A stretch of 64,000 bases of DNA from Pseudogymnoascus destructans (GCF_001641265.1 NW_020167526.1:930001-994000); one strand, 5' to 3'; shown: positions 43,526-55,199, numbered from the stretch's first letter. Notes: generated by a model not told the origin, from the sequence alone. A program made the numbers and translations.

Positions 43526-44139
43526 ATGCGGGATGGGACTTTGTTATTCGCGGATGCTGGAGGTGGGTGGGGTTGGGAGGGAGGGGATCTTTCGGTTGTA
43601 TGTTTGGATATGTTTGGCTGGGAACTGGATAAGAAGTTCTGGGAACGTCGATCCTATGATTATACCCTGTAAGTTACACATCAGACTCAATTGAACGGAA
43701 TATACGCACAAGAAGCAACTTTTACGTTGAAGACCTGGGCAGTGGTTATGGCTGGGGATTTATTTAGCTTGGGTCGTCATAAATAAAACTGTGTTATGCA
43801 TGAATACATGATATTTTAAAACGTTGGTTGTCCCCATATATTTGAAATTGATAGTCGCGTTCAGTTAGGAAAAGCTATTTAGTAGTTCTTAAGATTAAGT
43901 TTAAGCACTGAAATTTAGACTAGGTCTTTATATTTTAATATCTACTAGTCTAATTGCTTTAAAGCTTAGTATAAATTAGGGGTGGTTGGGAAGCCTGGTC
44001 GCGTTCACTTATCTCGCTGTCAAAATTCTTATCAGCCAAGCAAACCACACAAACACCAAAAATCCACCCCACACCCCACCAAAGATCACCACCACCATCA
44101 CATCCCAAATTCCTCACCACAACCCCCAAAGCCTTCACA
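43526..44139. other. Intergenic, Smr gene to KTI12
   Basis: 3' region of the Smr gene, an AT-rich stretch near 43750-43980, and a CCA-rich segment just before the Kti12 start that looks like its 5' leader. No further gene. Confidence 0.5.
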
Positions 44140-45165
44140 ATGCCTGTACGCACCCCGCTCCCCCTCCTCTCTACCTTCCCCAACTAACCCCTCCAGCTAA
44201 TAATCATAACCGGTTACCCCACCGCCGGCAAAACCCACCGCGCCACCCAACTCGCCTCCTACTTCTCCTCCCTCCCCCTCCCCCCGCGCATCCACCACAT
44301 CACCGACACCTCCCTCGCCATCCCGCACACAGTCTACGACCTCTCCTCCGCCGGCGCTCACGAGCGCTCCGCCAACGCTTCCGAAAAGGATGCTCGCGCC
44401 CGCGTGTATGCGGAGGTGAAACGCCATCTCAGTCCAAATGATCTTGTGATCTGCGATGCCGCGGGGGGGAACTACATAAAGGGATGGCGATACCAGTTAT
44501 TCTGCGAAGCGAAAGCGCTGCGGACGCCGTGCTGTGTGGTTCATGTTGGGACGCCGGTGGAAACTGCGAGGGGTGTGAATGAAGCGCGGCTTGCGGCGCG
44601 GGAACGGGGGGAGGAAGGGGCGGGGGAGCCGTATGAGAAGGAGACGTGGGAGAATCTGGTGTTTAGGTATGAAGAGCCTAATGGGATGGTGAGGTGGGAT
44701 AGTCCTCTTTTCACAGTAGGATGGGAGGATGCAGAGATTGATTTCGAGGCGATTAAGGAGGCTGTTTTGGGAGGGGGAGTAGTGAGGCCTAATGCCGCGA
44801 CTGTGGCGACGAAGCATGTGGAGGAGGGGTATTTGTATAGGCTTGATCGCGAGACGCAGGCGGTTGTGAGTAAGATTCTGGAGTGGGTGAAGGATCATGA
44901 GGGGGAGGAGGGAGGGGTGATTGATATGGAGGAGGAGGCGCAAAGGAAGGTGAGGTTGGCGGGGAAGAAGGGACGGAGGGATGAGGATGAAGGGGAGGAG
45001 GGAGGGGGGTTGGAGTTGGCGCTTCCGCAGGTTAAATTGGGGGTGCCGGTGCTGCAGAGATTGAGGAGGCAGTATATTCAGCTGCAACGGCTTGAACCGA
45101 GCGGGGCGGGGAGAGTCAGAGAGGGATTTATTGGGTTTTTGAATGCGGCTTTTGAGGAGATGTAA
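44140..45165 (+). CDS. Kti12, Elongator-associated ATPase (2 exons)
   Basis: P-loop protein that associates with Elongator and is needed for wobble-uridine (mcm5) modification of tRNAs. Exon 1 is only 6 nt (44140-44145, Met-Pro) and exon 2 is 44197-45165, giving 324 residues. The intron is GTACGC...CCAG with an ACTAACC branch site. The tiny exon is supported because exon 2 has no ATG before its Walker A motif GYPTAGKT, which starts at residue 8. Later blocks are VICDAAGGNYIKGWRYQLFC, ETWENLVFRYEEPNGMVRWD and a C-terminal RRQYIQLQRLEPSGAGRVRE. A Glu/Gly-rich insertion near residues 205-250 is expanded and G-rich at the DNA level. Confidence 0.93.
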
Positions 45166-45954
45166 GAGCGACTGAGGTTAAAAATAGCGTAGATTAGAAA
45201 GGATGAATTATGGGATAGAAAGAGATACCCAAGGCGTTTAAATGTGTCGGAGGTTAGCGAATACTATGAACTTACCCTTTGAAGCTATTCATCGCTGGCA
45301 TTAGCACACAACCCACCGAACGTGGAACCATGTTGTAAAAACACAATAGTTACGCAATCTATCTAAAAATATCAAAACAAATACAAAAACATCAAAACAA
45401 ATTTCGGCTCCGTCCATCTCATCCATCCTTCATCTCTCTCCAACACAGCTAACTATATAAGCAACAAACGGCTTTTAAGTCATGAGCACCTCTCCACGAA
45501 TCGGCTCTGCGCGCTCTGTCGTAGTCTGGTTCCACTTTCATCCTTGGGCATACTCTATAATCCTGACAATGCAGTAAAAAGTAGATCCTCGTGGCTGACA
45601 TCCTGAAAGTCTCCTTGTCCGGGTCTATTGTCCTCCCACGAGCAGACTGGTACTGACTCGTGGGATTTAGGTTTTCTTTCCATGGCTGTACCGTGTATTC
45701 CTGGGCATCCAATGGTCTTGTAGGTTTAGAACTGTTCTGTGCATGACTGGTAACATGACTGTAGATAGAATAGGGAACAAGGCAGATCATCTCCTGGCTG
45801 GCAATATCCATGCAAGGTCAAGAAAATCCTGCGGTCTGGCTCCGCTATTCACTGGAGTCTTTTGGTCTGTTGAACGAAGCATGGGTTAGAGATTGAAGCG
45901 CACCGAGCATAAGGTTATAAACATACCATTACGTGCATCCTGGGTGTTTGTTGT
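45166..45954. other. Intergenic, convergent 3' ends
   Basis: Lies between the 3' ends of the Kti12 gene and the zinc-finger gene. A 120-codon minus-strand frame at 45449-45811 has no recognisable domain and probably belongs to the long 3' UTR of the zinc-finger transcript. Confidence 0.45.
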
Positions 45955-47798
45955 TCAACCTGTGGGGCTGTTGGTCCTGGCGATCTTCTGAGAGGTGGCT
46001 GCCATCTCCTTGAGGTAAGCATTGGCTTGGCGGAGCTTAACCAATGCCTCCGGATCACTTGGGTCATTGAGAAGTTCCATGGCAGACAGGAGCTGGCGGC
46101 GGTGCTCACGGAACTGGTCCTCCGGGCTGGGCCCATTCTTCACTGGTTGTGGCGCAGGAATATCCTTGGGAGGGGAGCTGGCAGAATTCTTCTTCCTCAT
46201 CTTACCATCAACAGAGCTGGTCTTACGCTTGCGCGGCAGTCTGGTGGGTTGGTCCGAGTCAGTTGGCTCAGGTACGGTATTGTGTACTCTCTTCATGTGG
46301 TCACGAAGGTTCCAATGACGAGGGAATCCATTTCCAGGGATGGCTCGGTCACAGTTCTCTGCGGTGCAGAGGAATGGTTTTTCGCCGTGTCCGTGCATGG
46401 CATGGGCCTCACGCTCATGGCGAAGAAGGCAGGCGGTTGACGAAAAGCGGGTTTCTCCACAGGATTGGACCTTGCACCTGTAGGGCTTCAAGTGGGAATC
46501 GACACATTTGCTACGATAGTGGTATTAGTATAGAACATGCATGGGAGCGATAAAATAAAGTCGTACTCGTAGTTGCACTTGAGCTTTTCGGGCTTGTGGT
46601 TGCAAGGAGGGTTCATAGATTCCCATGGGCAGTGGTATAATGCATCCAGGCCAAGGACGGCAGTGTGGTAATAAGGGTGATCCCGAGCAACATTGTCCAT
46701 TTCGGATGTTTCGCCATTGCGGCGACCTCGGTCACTGAAGCGGTCTTCGAGAAATTCCAAGGGTTCGGCGCCAAATTTGAGGTAGGGATCCTCGTCAATC
46801 CTGTTGTTGGGCACCATAGATTTCCTGGAGCTCCTAATGGCGGGGAATGTGTTAAGAGGTGAACGCAAGGCACAGGGCAAGGGGTGAACGAACCTGGGAG
46901 ACTGGCCATTGTTGAAGGCTGGCAGGGCATCGAGTGCGCTGCTTCTCCTCGACATGGGAGTTGACAGGCCAGAAATTGAATATGTGGGCGATGAGACCTT
47001 TGGGCCGGCATGGTCACCAGACATCCAGGAAAACTCCGGGGTATAATCTCCAGTATGGGCTCCGGAAGTCACCACGGAATGTGGCATAATCTCTGACCCT
47101 GTGGTATAGATGCTCTCGTCCGTTCCCATGGCAAATATGTGCGAAGGAGATCCATTGGCAATTGGGACCATATGGCTTGGCGACCGGTGATCACTATTAC
47201 TCGGCCCGGTATGAAAGTCTCCAGTTCTGGTATCCTCTTCGTCCAGAAACTGTAACTCACTGAATTCATTTTTCACAAAGTTTGTGTTGTCTGTATAAAG
47301 ACCAGTATCGGATAGACTCGAAGAGCAATCAAGAGTGTCCAAGTGGTCTGAGAATACAGAGTAGGAAGAATCCAGTGTGCCGGGATGGTCACTTCCGGAA
47401 GTAAGGTCTGTGTTAGATACCATGATCTCCAAGGAAGTTTTTGAATATAGCGGCGCCATCTCGTCCATGGTATAGGGGGAGGGAGTCTGGTTCCACTGGT
47501 GCGAAATGTTGCCATAGAACGGGCTGTCATCTAATCCTGGAGGGGATCCATTTTGGGACGTACGGCTCCTTACACCAGATTGGGGATTCTGGTGGTATCC
47601 TTTGGAGATTCCGGACTGGTCATGTGGTGCGTGGAAGTTCTGTGGGCCTCCAACTGTCTGGGGTAACCATAAGGGTTCACTGTATTGATCCCTCGAGGGA
47701 ACGTCTATATACCTGCCCGATCCGTCGTCGGTGTGATCTTGCAGTCTGTGTCTGGCCATCATATCAGGCAAAAATGAAGTCGCAACAAGAGTAGTCAT
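45955..47798 (-). CDS. C2H2 zinc-finger transcription factor (3 exons)
   Basis: Exons are 46894-47798, 46567-46833 and 45955-46510, giving 575 residues. The introns (GTTCGT...TTAG, and GTACGA with TACTAAT branch and CGTAG) both preserve frame. The second intron lies inside the first zinc-binding segment; splicing yields KLKCNYDKCVDSHLKPYRC. Two further finger-like units follow: YRCKVQSCGETRFSSTACLL with HEREAH, and FLCTAENCDRAIPGNGFPRH with DHMKRVH. A basic patch (RLPRKRKTSSVDGKMRKK) follows as a likely nuclear signal, and then a leucine-rich helix. The N-terminal 300 residues are Ser/Asp/Thr-rich and acidic, suiting an activation region. The target genes are unknown. The start at 47798 is the first ATG; a second in-frame ATG pair lies 12 codons on. 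Confidence 0.87.
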
Positions 47799-48792
47799 GT
47801 CCTATGGGTCGACCTCCGGATTGTTTGGTGCTGGGTATCCCTGGCTGTAGTCACAAAGAACAAAATGGAATTCCAGGTGGTTAGAAGAGTGGTAGATGTC
47901 GTCCGTGGTATAAGGCTCCAGCTAAGTGTGGTGATATCCAGATGGGAATAATCGGTACAAAGGCCAATTGGGTATAGTATGTGTAGAATGGATGAATACT
48001 ATCCAAATGGTGGGAATGCAGTGAGGTTTTCGTGGGAAAAGGACGGAGGGGGAACAAAATGGGAAATGCGCGACTTATGGGATGTGGGAAGGAATCTTTC
48101 GCTTGTGAACTCGGCGTGATGTGACACAAGATGGACGTGCGCTTTAATGAAGTGTGGGAGTGCGTTGTCCAACTTGCCGCAGGGTCCCCAAACTCCCACC
48201 TCACTCGCTCGAATTAGCCACGAATCAGGGAGGTTAAGCGGGAGCTCATTCGTTTCCCTTAATGTGACTGTGAGATGAACTGCATGAGGAACATACAGAT
48301 GTCCATTCAGAAGGCAGAGGTGTTGATGTGTTGGTTTCACCGCGGTCGATATTCTACGGCCAGAGAAGTTCGGCGACTTGAGGACAGGCTAGCTACTGCT
48401 GGCATTGCATGGAGCTGGTCAGCCATTAGTGCAGCACATCAGCCAACCAGTTTGAAATAGCAGGCGCAAGGCGGTCTTCTCTGGTCAATCATACTCGACG
48501 CCAACCCGCTACTGCACTGGGAAAATGCCGCGGGCATTTGTGGCAGAGTGCGATCCCTCGCATAAGATGAGATTATTGCTTGGAAATGACCATATTGCGC
48601 ATATATCCAGACTTTGATATACCAATATGCGCCCATATAACGTGTCTTGGAAATGTTCGTTTCGGTGGAACAGAGACAAAAACCCAGGAAAGGGAATCCT
48701 TCCGAAATGATGGGTTCTCCCGTCCACCCGCTTTCCCGCGGCGGTGATCCGTTCCGCGCGGATCCGTGATTCGTAGGGGACATTGTAGTTTT

Positions 48793-48822
48793 AGTGGGAC
48801 TGAGTGGGACTGAGTGGGACTG
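48793..48822. repeat. Three tandem AGTGGGACTG units
   Basis: The same decamer occurs three times in a row. It lies about 1 kb upstream of the zinc-finger gene. Confidence 0.8.
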
Positions 48823-49251
48823 AACCCTGTTGAAGGGTACAAGTGCAACAGGATGCAGAGTTGACTTCCGTTTTGTGCTCCACCCGTGCTCCGCTCTCTG
48901 CCAACCACAAGGAAAATGAAAAGGCGGTCTGAGGAGTGAAACCAGTGACAGCAGCGATATCAGCGAAACAATTACAACTGTTCCCACAACTTCGCACCGG
49001 GCGGAGACCTGTCGCCAATGGAAACAGTATGAGCCGTGTCTGATCGCCTCTTGTCAGCAATAATACTTCGTAAAAGACTGGCATGGTTCGGTCGAGTGGC
49101 CACCACCCCCTCTTTTCTCGCTCCTAGATTGAAAGCAATTGGCCGCGGTTGATGCGGCCCGTGTCAAAATGTGCTTCGAGGCTTTCACCAACCTCCAATG
49201 GAGAGGGACTTTTTCAGCTCGTGGGTTGAATGGGTGTCTTGCACACGTCGA

Positions 49252-49325
49252 CAGAGTTACCAAGATGCCTACTCATGCGGATGGATCCGCATGGATCCGC
49301 ATGAGTAGGCATCTTGGTAACTCTG
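49252..49325. repeat. Perfect 31-bp inverted repeat, 12-nt spacer
   Basis: The left arm 49252-49282 begins CAGAGTTACCAAGATGCC. The right arm 49295-49325 is its exact complement. The spacer also contains a repeated ATGGATCCGC. Such a structure could extrude as a cruciform or form an RNA hairpin. Confidence 0.9.
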
Positions 49326-49872
49326 CACATACTCAAATTTGTATTTTGGTGATTGAACCGGCGGTTGTCGCCATGTTGGCGTCTTGAGGTAGGTTGGGGG
49401 AGATGAAGAAACCATCCGCTGGACAAGGCTTGGCATGAATGCGTCGTCTGCTCCCACTTTCGAGCTTTCGCGCTTTCGTGACAACTCATCTCTTTCCACC
49501 AAGACAGTCAGGCGGGTTGAGCTCTTGCGCCTCGTGGCATCGCATGCACCTTCGTAACTGGACTCAATACTGCCTTCACCAGGGCTCATCGTGCGCTGTC
49601 GAGTCTTGTTGGTACTGTTGTAATGAGAGACGAGTGCTATGACGGTGATGATGATAATACAGTCAGTACCGTAAGTATCGGCAGTTAATGGGGGAGGGGA
49701 ATGTGGGTCGGGAGCTCATGGAGCGTGCTTTTGTGTGGATGCCAGATCACGTGACCTACCACAGACATTCTGAGCCACAGCTCTCCAGCCACAACCCCAA
49801 GTAAGCCACATATGATGACAGCATAACCACCATGTCGACAACGCCTGTAGTTCCTGAGAAGATATAAACAGT

Positions 49873-50933
49873 ATGGCGCGGCTTTCCACCCCAGGAGCAA
49901 GGGCTCCCGATCATACATCCTTAAACTTAACCCGTCTAATATCGCGGCTCCAAAATACTCTACTGGAACCGGATGCGGAAACGTCACGTCGTTTGCGAGC
50001 CTCGGGTTTTGAAAGGCGCAAGGTGGAAGCTGTAAGTTGCCGCGGCGGTAGAATGCTTTTTGGTCACGTTAATGATATGTTCTGTAGAATCTAGAATATG
50101 CTAAGACTTTGCTGTTGCGCCTGGGCCAGGAAAGCCCCAATGTAAAACCACAATCGAACAAGCTAGATGCGCAGAGCGATCTTGATGCGAAAAAACACCA
50201 GTTGGATGCACTTGATGCAAGGCTACACGAACTGAACGCAGTATGCTGTCCCAGTCCACCGGTATCCACGCACCAGAGCAAGGTTAACACTTCATCCGTC
50301 TAGGCTGGCCAAGAGTACGACGACAATGCTTCCTCTGAGGGAGAAGACCTCCTGGGCGAGGACACCACCCCATCCGAATCCATAGGCGACAGCCACACAC
50401 CTGCCGCCGGCGATACGACTGATGACGACGATGCCGATTACCAACAGATTCTCTCAGAGCGCAGAGCCGCTGCCCAAGCTTCCCAGACCGAATCTCAACC
50501 GAAGAACGCCCGCGATGAATTATTCCCCTCATCTCTGCGCGCGCGGCATGGGGAAGCCACTACTGGCATCGATACCGCCCAAGCCACCTCCTCCTCTACC
50601 TCCGCCCCAATCACAGAATCCCTCATGAAGCACCACCGCGCTGAGCAGGAAGAGCTCACGACCTCCCTATTATCCATGGCACAGGCGTTAAAGGCTTCGA
50701 CACAATCGTTTTCTCAAACCTTGGAATCGGAGAAAGAGACGGTGGATAGAGCAGGCGAGGGATTGGACAGGAACGTGACTGGACTAGAAGCTGCGAGCAA
50801 GCGCATGGGATATCTACGGCAGATGAGCGAGGGGAAGGGGTGGTGGGGACGGATGATGCTTTACGCATGGATTTTTGGACTAATGTTTGCGGCATTCTTT
50901 ATAGTTGCATTTATGCCAAAACTAAGGTTTTAG
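49873..50933 (+). CDS. Use1-like SNARE (3 exons)
   Basis: ER-localised Q-SNARE for Golgi-to-ER retrograde fusion, acting with Ufe1, Sec20 and Sec22. Exons are 49873-50031, 50088-50240 and 50304-50933, giving 313 residues, all joined in phase 0. Donors are GTAAGT and GTATGC. The N-terminus has LNLTRLISRLQNTLLEP and a helical NLEYAKTLLLRLGQ segment. After a disordered acidic middle comes the SNARE motif, including LMKHHRAEQEELTTSLLSMA and DRAGEGLDRNVTGLEAASKR. It is followed by WWGRMMLYAWIFGLMFAAFF, a C-terminal membrane anchor ending PKLRF, as in fungal Use1. Divergence in the N-terminal half is normal for the family. Confidence 0.92.
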
Positions 50934-51401
50934 ATACCCGAGTTGCGGTTATGCCCGTGTCAATGATGTTTAGGCGTTCAGGGGCTAGAAATGGTAGGGG
51001 ATGGAGGTTATGTACGGGAGATGGGCTTCCTCATTTGTAGCTGTGCAGTCCGCAACTGTATAACATTATTTTGGGCAAAGAAATGAATTGGCAATCAACA
51101 CAACGAGTAGTGACGACCCCTGCTGATGCCTATTATTATGGATATATGGATTGAAAGCAGGATCTTGTCTCAAAAAATTGCTGAATAATCACGTTTCTTG
51201 ATGTAACTTAGTGTCCTGCAAACACAACGTCTTATCTCCAAAGTCCGCGTTTGAAGCGACGATCAAGCAAGTATATTTTATTTAGCACGGGCTCCATAAT
51301 TGGCATTATCGCTATAAGTAAGTTTCATTTTCTCAGTATCTTCAGGTTCAACCATCAGGCTTCATCTGGCCCATCTCAGCCCTCACTTGGCCCATCCCGC
51401 C
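50934..51401. other. Intergenic
   Basis: 3' region of the Use1 gene and promoter of the NmrA-like gene. An in-frame extension upstream of the latter begins with TTG, not ATG. Nothing else supported. Confidence 0.5.
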
Positions 51402-52340
51402 ATGTCTTCCATCTTGGTCATTGGTGCCGGCGAACTGGGCACCGAAGTCTTAAAGAGCCTCGCCGCCCACCCATCCAGCAAAAATACACAAATCAACGTC
51501 CTTCTGCGCCCCTCCACTATCAACTCCACCGACCCAAGCAAAGCCGCCGATGTCGCCGCCATCCAAGCCCTGGGAATCACCCTAGTTCCAGGCGACATCG
51601 TTCAATCCTCGCCCGCCGAGCTAGCCCAACTTTTTGCCCCCTGTCACACCGTCATCTCCTGCACTGGCTTCATCGCCGGACCAGGCACGCAGATGAAGAT
51701 AGCCCAGGCCGCTCTGGAGGGAGGCGTGAAGCGCTTCTTCCCATGGCAATTCGGCGTCGACTATGACGTCCTTGGCCGTGGCTCGGCTCAGGATCTGTTC
51801 GATGAGCAGCTGGATGTGAGGGATTTGCTGCGCGGACAGAGCGCTACGGAATGGGTTATCGTTAGCACGGGGATGTTTACCAATTTCCTCTTTGAGCCGA
51901 GCATTGGGGCTGTTGTGCTCAATGCCGAGGATCGAGGGGGGACGGTTGTTAGGTGTTTGGGGAGTTGGGAGAATAAGGTTACTGTCACGACGGCGCAGGA
52001 TATCGGGATTCTGACTGCGGACATTGTGTTTGCAGAGCCGAGGATTGCGAATAAAGTCGTCTATACGGCAGGGGAGACGATTAGCTACGGCCGGCTTGCA
52101 AATGTGGTTGAGAACATTGTGGGGAACCCAGTGAAGAGGGAAGAGTGGACTGTTGAGTTTATGGAAGGAGAGTTGCAGAAGGACCCGGGGAATGTGCTGT
52201 GGAAATATAGGGTTGTGTTTGGAAAGGGGAAGGGCATGAGTTGGAATGAGGGGCAGACGTTTAATATGCAGAAGGGCATCCAGACATCCGATGTTGAGGA
52301 GTGGGCGAGGGATATGGTGAATAAGAAACTCTGGAAGTAG
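51402..52340 (+). CDS. NmrA/isoflavone-reductase-like protein
   Basis: NAD(P)-binding Rossmann protein of the NmrA-like/isoflavone reductase group (atypical short-chain dehydrogenases), either a reductase of small phenolics or a redox-sensing regulator. Single exon of 312 residues from the ATG at 51402. The dinucleotide motif VIGAGELGTEVLKSLA opens the protein. VLLRPSTIN (the NADP-selecting Arg position) follows at the second strand, then VISCTGFIAGPGTQM and KRFFPWQFGVDYD, with the family's conserved FGVD. The C-terminal half is alpha-helical, with a variable substrate pocket. I recall similar proteins as CipA or isoflavone reductase in aspergilli. Substrate unknown; neighbours give no biosynthetic context. 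Confidence 0.85.
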   Translation: MSSILVIGAGELGTEVLKSLAAHPSSKNTQINVLLRPSTINSTDPSKAADVAAIQALGITLVPGDIVQSSPAELAQLFAPCHTVISCTGFIAGPGTQMKIAQAALEGGVKRFFPWQFGVDYDVLGRGSAQDLFDEQLDVRDLLRGQSATEWVIVSTGMFTNFLFEPSIGAVVLNAEDRGGTVVRCLGSWENKVTVTTAQDIGILTADIVFAEPRIANKVVYTAGETISYGRLANVVENIVGNPVKREEWTVEFMEGELQKDPGNVLWKYRVVFGKGKGMSWNEGQTFNMQKGIQTSDVEEWARDMVNKKLWK

Positions 52341-52742
52341 AACCATAATGTTTTCGAACGAATTTATAGAATCTCTCGATATAGGCCCCGTCACAATGTT
52401 TTCTGGCCGAGACATCGAATCTGGCCAAGGCCCAATATCTTTGGATCAAGTCATGCAATCCCCCACCGTAGGCCCTGTCTCGATGGAACCCTCCCGTGGA
52501 AGACCCAAGTCGCAATGGCTTCGCATCAAGACACTGAGAGTCCAATTGAAGGCCAGGGCTCAGAATACTTTGGTCGGAGCGTGGAATATCTCACCGAAGA
52601 CGTAGCCGCAAGATATTTCCGCAGTTTCATAGAAACTACACAAATACTCGTATGCCAGATATATGGACGGTTGTTAGAAGACCCAGGGGAGATGCTATAC
52701 ATTTTACTATTCTACTATTACACTTAGTTCTGTCAACACTGT
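52341..52742. other. Intergenic, convergent 3' ends
   Basis: Between the 3' ends of the NmrA-like gene and phb1. Short frames show no motif. Nothing else seen. Confidence 0.5.
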
Positions 52743-53629
52743 TTATCTCAAGCCCAGCAAAAACTTGCCACCATCCTTGCCCTCTGCGCCACCTCCTGGT
52801 AGGTATGTAACGTTGGGGTTGCCCGCCAAAGTCTGAGCAATCTCCCTGCTGGCCTCAATCCTTCTGATCATAATAAGACCATCTCCTGCCTTCGCCACTG
52901 CCCTTGAAATAGTATCGGCAGACTCGGCTTCTCCCTCAGCACGGATAACGTTTGCTTGTCTCTCCTGCTCGGCCTTCTCGACGATGAATCGTGCCCTCTC
53001 AGCATCCTGCTGGGCGATCTGCTTCTGCTCGACTGCGCGGGTGAACTCCTTTCCGAAGGTCATGTGCGTGATGGAAACGTCTTCAAGAGCGATGTTGAAC
53101 TCTTGGGCACGCTTGAGGAGGTCGCTGCGGATGCGGTTGGAGACGGCCTCACGCTGGGTGATGAGCTCTGCGGCGTCGAACTGGGCGACGATGGATTTGA
53201 GGACTTCGTTTCCGATGGATGGGAGGACACGCTCATCGTAATCTTGTCCGAGGTTCTGTAAAAAGTCAGATACAGTTCTATACGCGTCATAACGGAGTCT
53301 CATCATACCTGGTAAATCTTGGGCAGCTGCTTAACATCGGGCCTGCTCAGCACTCTCAGTGTCAAGCTGACCATCTGCAAATCCTTCGATCCCGTTGTCG
53401 TCGAGATGTTTCGTGGCTTCGTTCGCACATCGTAGAGAATGGCCTTTTGTAACCATGGAATCAAGAAGTGTGTTCCCTCACTGACAACATCCTCCTTTAC
53501 ACCAGCCAGCCTATCGAAGATGACGGCTCTGCTTCCACCCTTAACATCGTATATCGAGGCCTGGGCAAAAGAAACTCCCACTGCCAGAGGGATGGCAAGC
53601 TTATACAGCGTGTTGAGTGCTTGCGCCAT
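52743..53629 (-). CDS. phb1: Prohibitin-1 (2 exons)
   Basis: Subunit of the inner-mitochondrial-membrane prohibitin ring that scaffolds m-AAA protease and respiratory complexes. Exons are 53309-53629 and 52743-53255, giving 277 residues, the normal length. The 53-nt intron (GTATGA...TTACAG) is in phase 0 between KLPKIYQ-type sequence and NLGQDYDERVLPSIGNEVL. The N-terminal membrane segment is LYKLAIPLAVGVSFAQASIY. The SPFH/band-7 core contains GSRAVIFDRLAGVKEDVVSE, FDAAELITQREAVSNRIRSD and ALEDVSITHMTFGKEFTRAV. The C-terminal coiled coil is rich in Gln/Glu/Ala. It is divergent from qcr8 with 248 bp between start codons. Confidence 0.96.
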
Positions 53630-53877
53630 CTTGAAGTATTATGCGGATAGGTCGTGGGAACTGGTAGTTGAACGCGTCCAGTATATCTTCGGAGCTATAC
53701 TTTTGAGGTTGATCGTACTGGCATTGCTCGTTACAATTTCGATGGACCGCGCTAGTCCAAAATGGACTAGCGCATTTCGGCTTGGCGCGCCTCACAAGCG
53801 GTCGCAAGATCTTGACGCTCATCCATCCGAGAGCCGATGACCAAACTTCTTCAAGCCACTCCAACACACCAGTCACT
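53630..53877. promoter_or_regulatory. Bidirectional promoter, phb1 and qcr8
   Basis: The 248-bp gap separates two divergent mitochondrial genes. A perfect inverted repeat, GCGCTAGTCC-AAAAT-GGACTAGCGC (53749-53773), lies almost exactly at the midpoint, 120 bp from one ATG and 105 bp from the other. A shared regulator site is an inference. Confidence 0.6.
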
Positions 53878-54541
53878 ATGCGCCCAACTCAAGCTCTTTT
53901 CGGCGGCGGCGGCCCTGAGGTCGGAAAGTACGGAAGGTGAGCATTGGTCCTTATCCCCATCAATTCAGGACAGCAGGGTGGTGGCTCTGGATTGACAAGC
54001 AGTCCTGCCCTGACTTGCACCTTGGATACGCAGTGGTTAAGATGACTTTGTATGCTAATAAATCTCTCTTGCAGGTACATTGGTGAATGGGGCAACTTCG
54101 GTATGGGACACTCTATCCTTTAATGATCTTGAGATGTGTAAATGGCGACGTCGGGGCATATCGGGATGCATCACAACGAGTTCCAATATATACAACTTAA
54201 CCGTTGGGGGAATAACGGCCGTGCAATGAGACCAGGTGGCTAATACAGCGTTTTCTTAGGTAGCCCAAAGCAAAAGGGCATCGTCTACTACGGCCTGAGC
54301 GCCAACGCTCAGCGTCCTCTTGCCGGAGCTCTCCACGCCGCTTTCTTCAACACCTGGAGGCGATTCAGCGCCCAGGTCCTTTACGTCGCTCCTCCATTTA
54401 TCGTTGCATACCTTGCTATGGACTGGGCTATCCAGAGGTTGGAAGATCCGTCTCGATATCCGTGATTATAACTAAGTGTTGACTAGGAACCACTACCTGA
54501 ACTCGAAGCCAGGGCGTGCCGAGCATGGCGAGGAAGCATAA
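53878..54541 (+). CDS. qcr8: Cytochrome bc1 complex subunit 8, Qcr8 (4 exons)
   Basis: Small subunit (ubiquinone-binding protein QP-C type) of respiratory complex III in the mitochondrial inner membrane. Exons are 53878-53936, 54075-54100, 54260-54437 and 54487-54541, giving 105 residues. Every intron splits a codon (AG|G Arg, G|GT Gly, AG|G Arg), and the joined frame reproduces MRPTQALFGGGGPEVGKYGR, YIGEWGNFGSPKQKGIVYYG and the single membrane helix QVLYVAPPFIVAYLAMDWAI. It ends with a basic-acidic tail. The 26-nt second exon is supported by this exact continuity. It shares its promoter region with phb1, fitting coordinated mitochondrial expression. Confidence 0.94.
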
Positions 54542-55199
54542 AGGGTGTCTGTCCCATGTGCGAGGGGTTGTAGATTGTGCTTGGGTGTGAATCTATGGGC
54601 TATATCAGGCTGGATCGTTTGAATGGTTCATATGGAGTAGCCAAAGAGCCCTCTGTATTGTATAGAAGTACGAAATAGAGCAAGTTTCAGCAGTGCCTAG
54701 TTTGAATATTCTTTTGAATGGTTATTTCAAGTCACATTGTGAGAAGCGTAATTGATGTTTGGCACATGATCGAGCTATTTACTATTTACGTAGAGCATGA
54801 GCCAGAGATTAGATAGAAGTTTATAAAGCCCACCTTGGGATTGTGGCTAATCACGAAGAAAATAGTAAATATTTGTATATTGTTCTTATTATGACAGTTC
54901 TTAGATTAAATTAGTGGTTGTTCCATAGTGGTCAATCGTTCAAGATTGGGTGGTGGTGTAGAGTTAGTTTGGCATAGCAAACTTTGCCGTTGTTCTGCCG
55001 AAGCGCATCATCCATCGGGAGTATATTGAAATTTAGACGCGCTCAACAGGGACCCTGCAGCGTTGTAAACAAACGAAGCAACGCAAACTCCAATAATCCA
55101 ACCCACAACACACAGGAATAGCTCGCAAGCGAAATATACTGCATACCTTTCAGATATTGGCGTAGCTAAGGGTCATCGAGCGCCCGTTGCTTTTGCGCC
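54542..55199. other. Intergenic
   Basis: qcr8 3' UTR, an AT-rich middle, and the nup85 promoter. No gene or repeat recognised. Confidence 0.5.

Larger units (their letters stand above)
47799..49872. other. Two-kilobase intergenic region
   Basis: Likely a long promoter and leader of the zinc-finger gene on the left and the Use1 promoter on the right. Open frames here (for example 48439-48987 minus) have no domain signature. It contains a 10-bp triplicate at 48793-48822 and a perfect 31-bp inverted repeat at 49252-49325. Confidence 0.5.

Noticed and set aside
48439..48987. 182-codon minus-strand frame upstream of the zinc-finger gene
   Set aside because: No domain, odd composition and overlap with tandem repeats; likely promoter sequence.
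51387..51401. Five-codon extension of the NmrA-like protein
   Set aside because: Begins with TTG; ATG at 51402 directly precedes the Rossmann motif.
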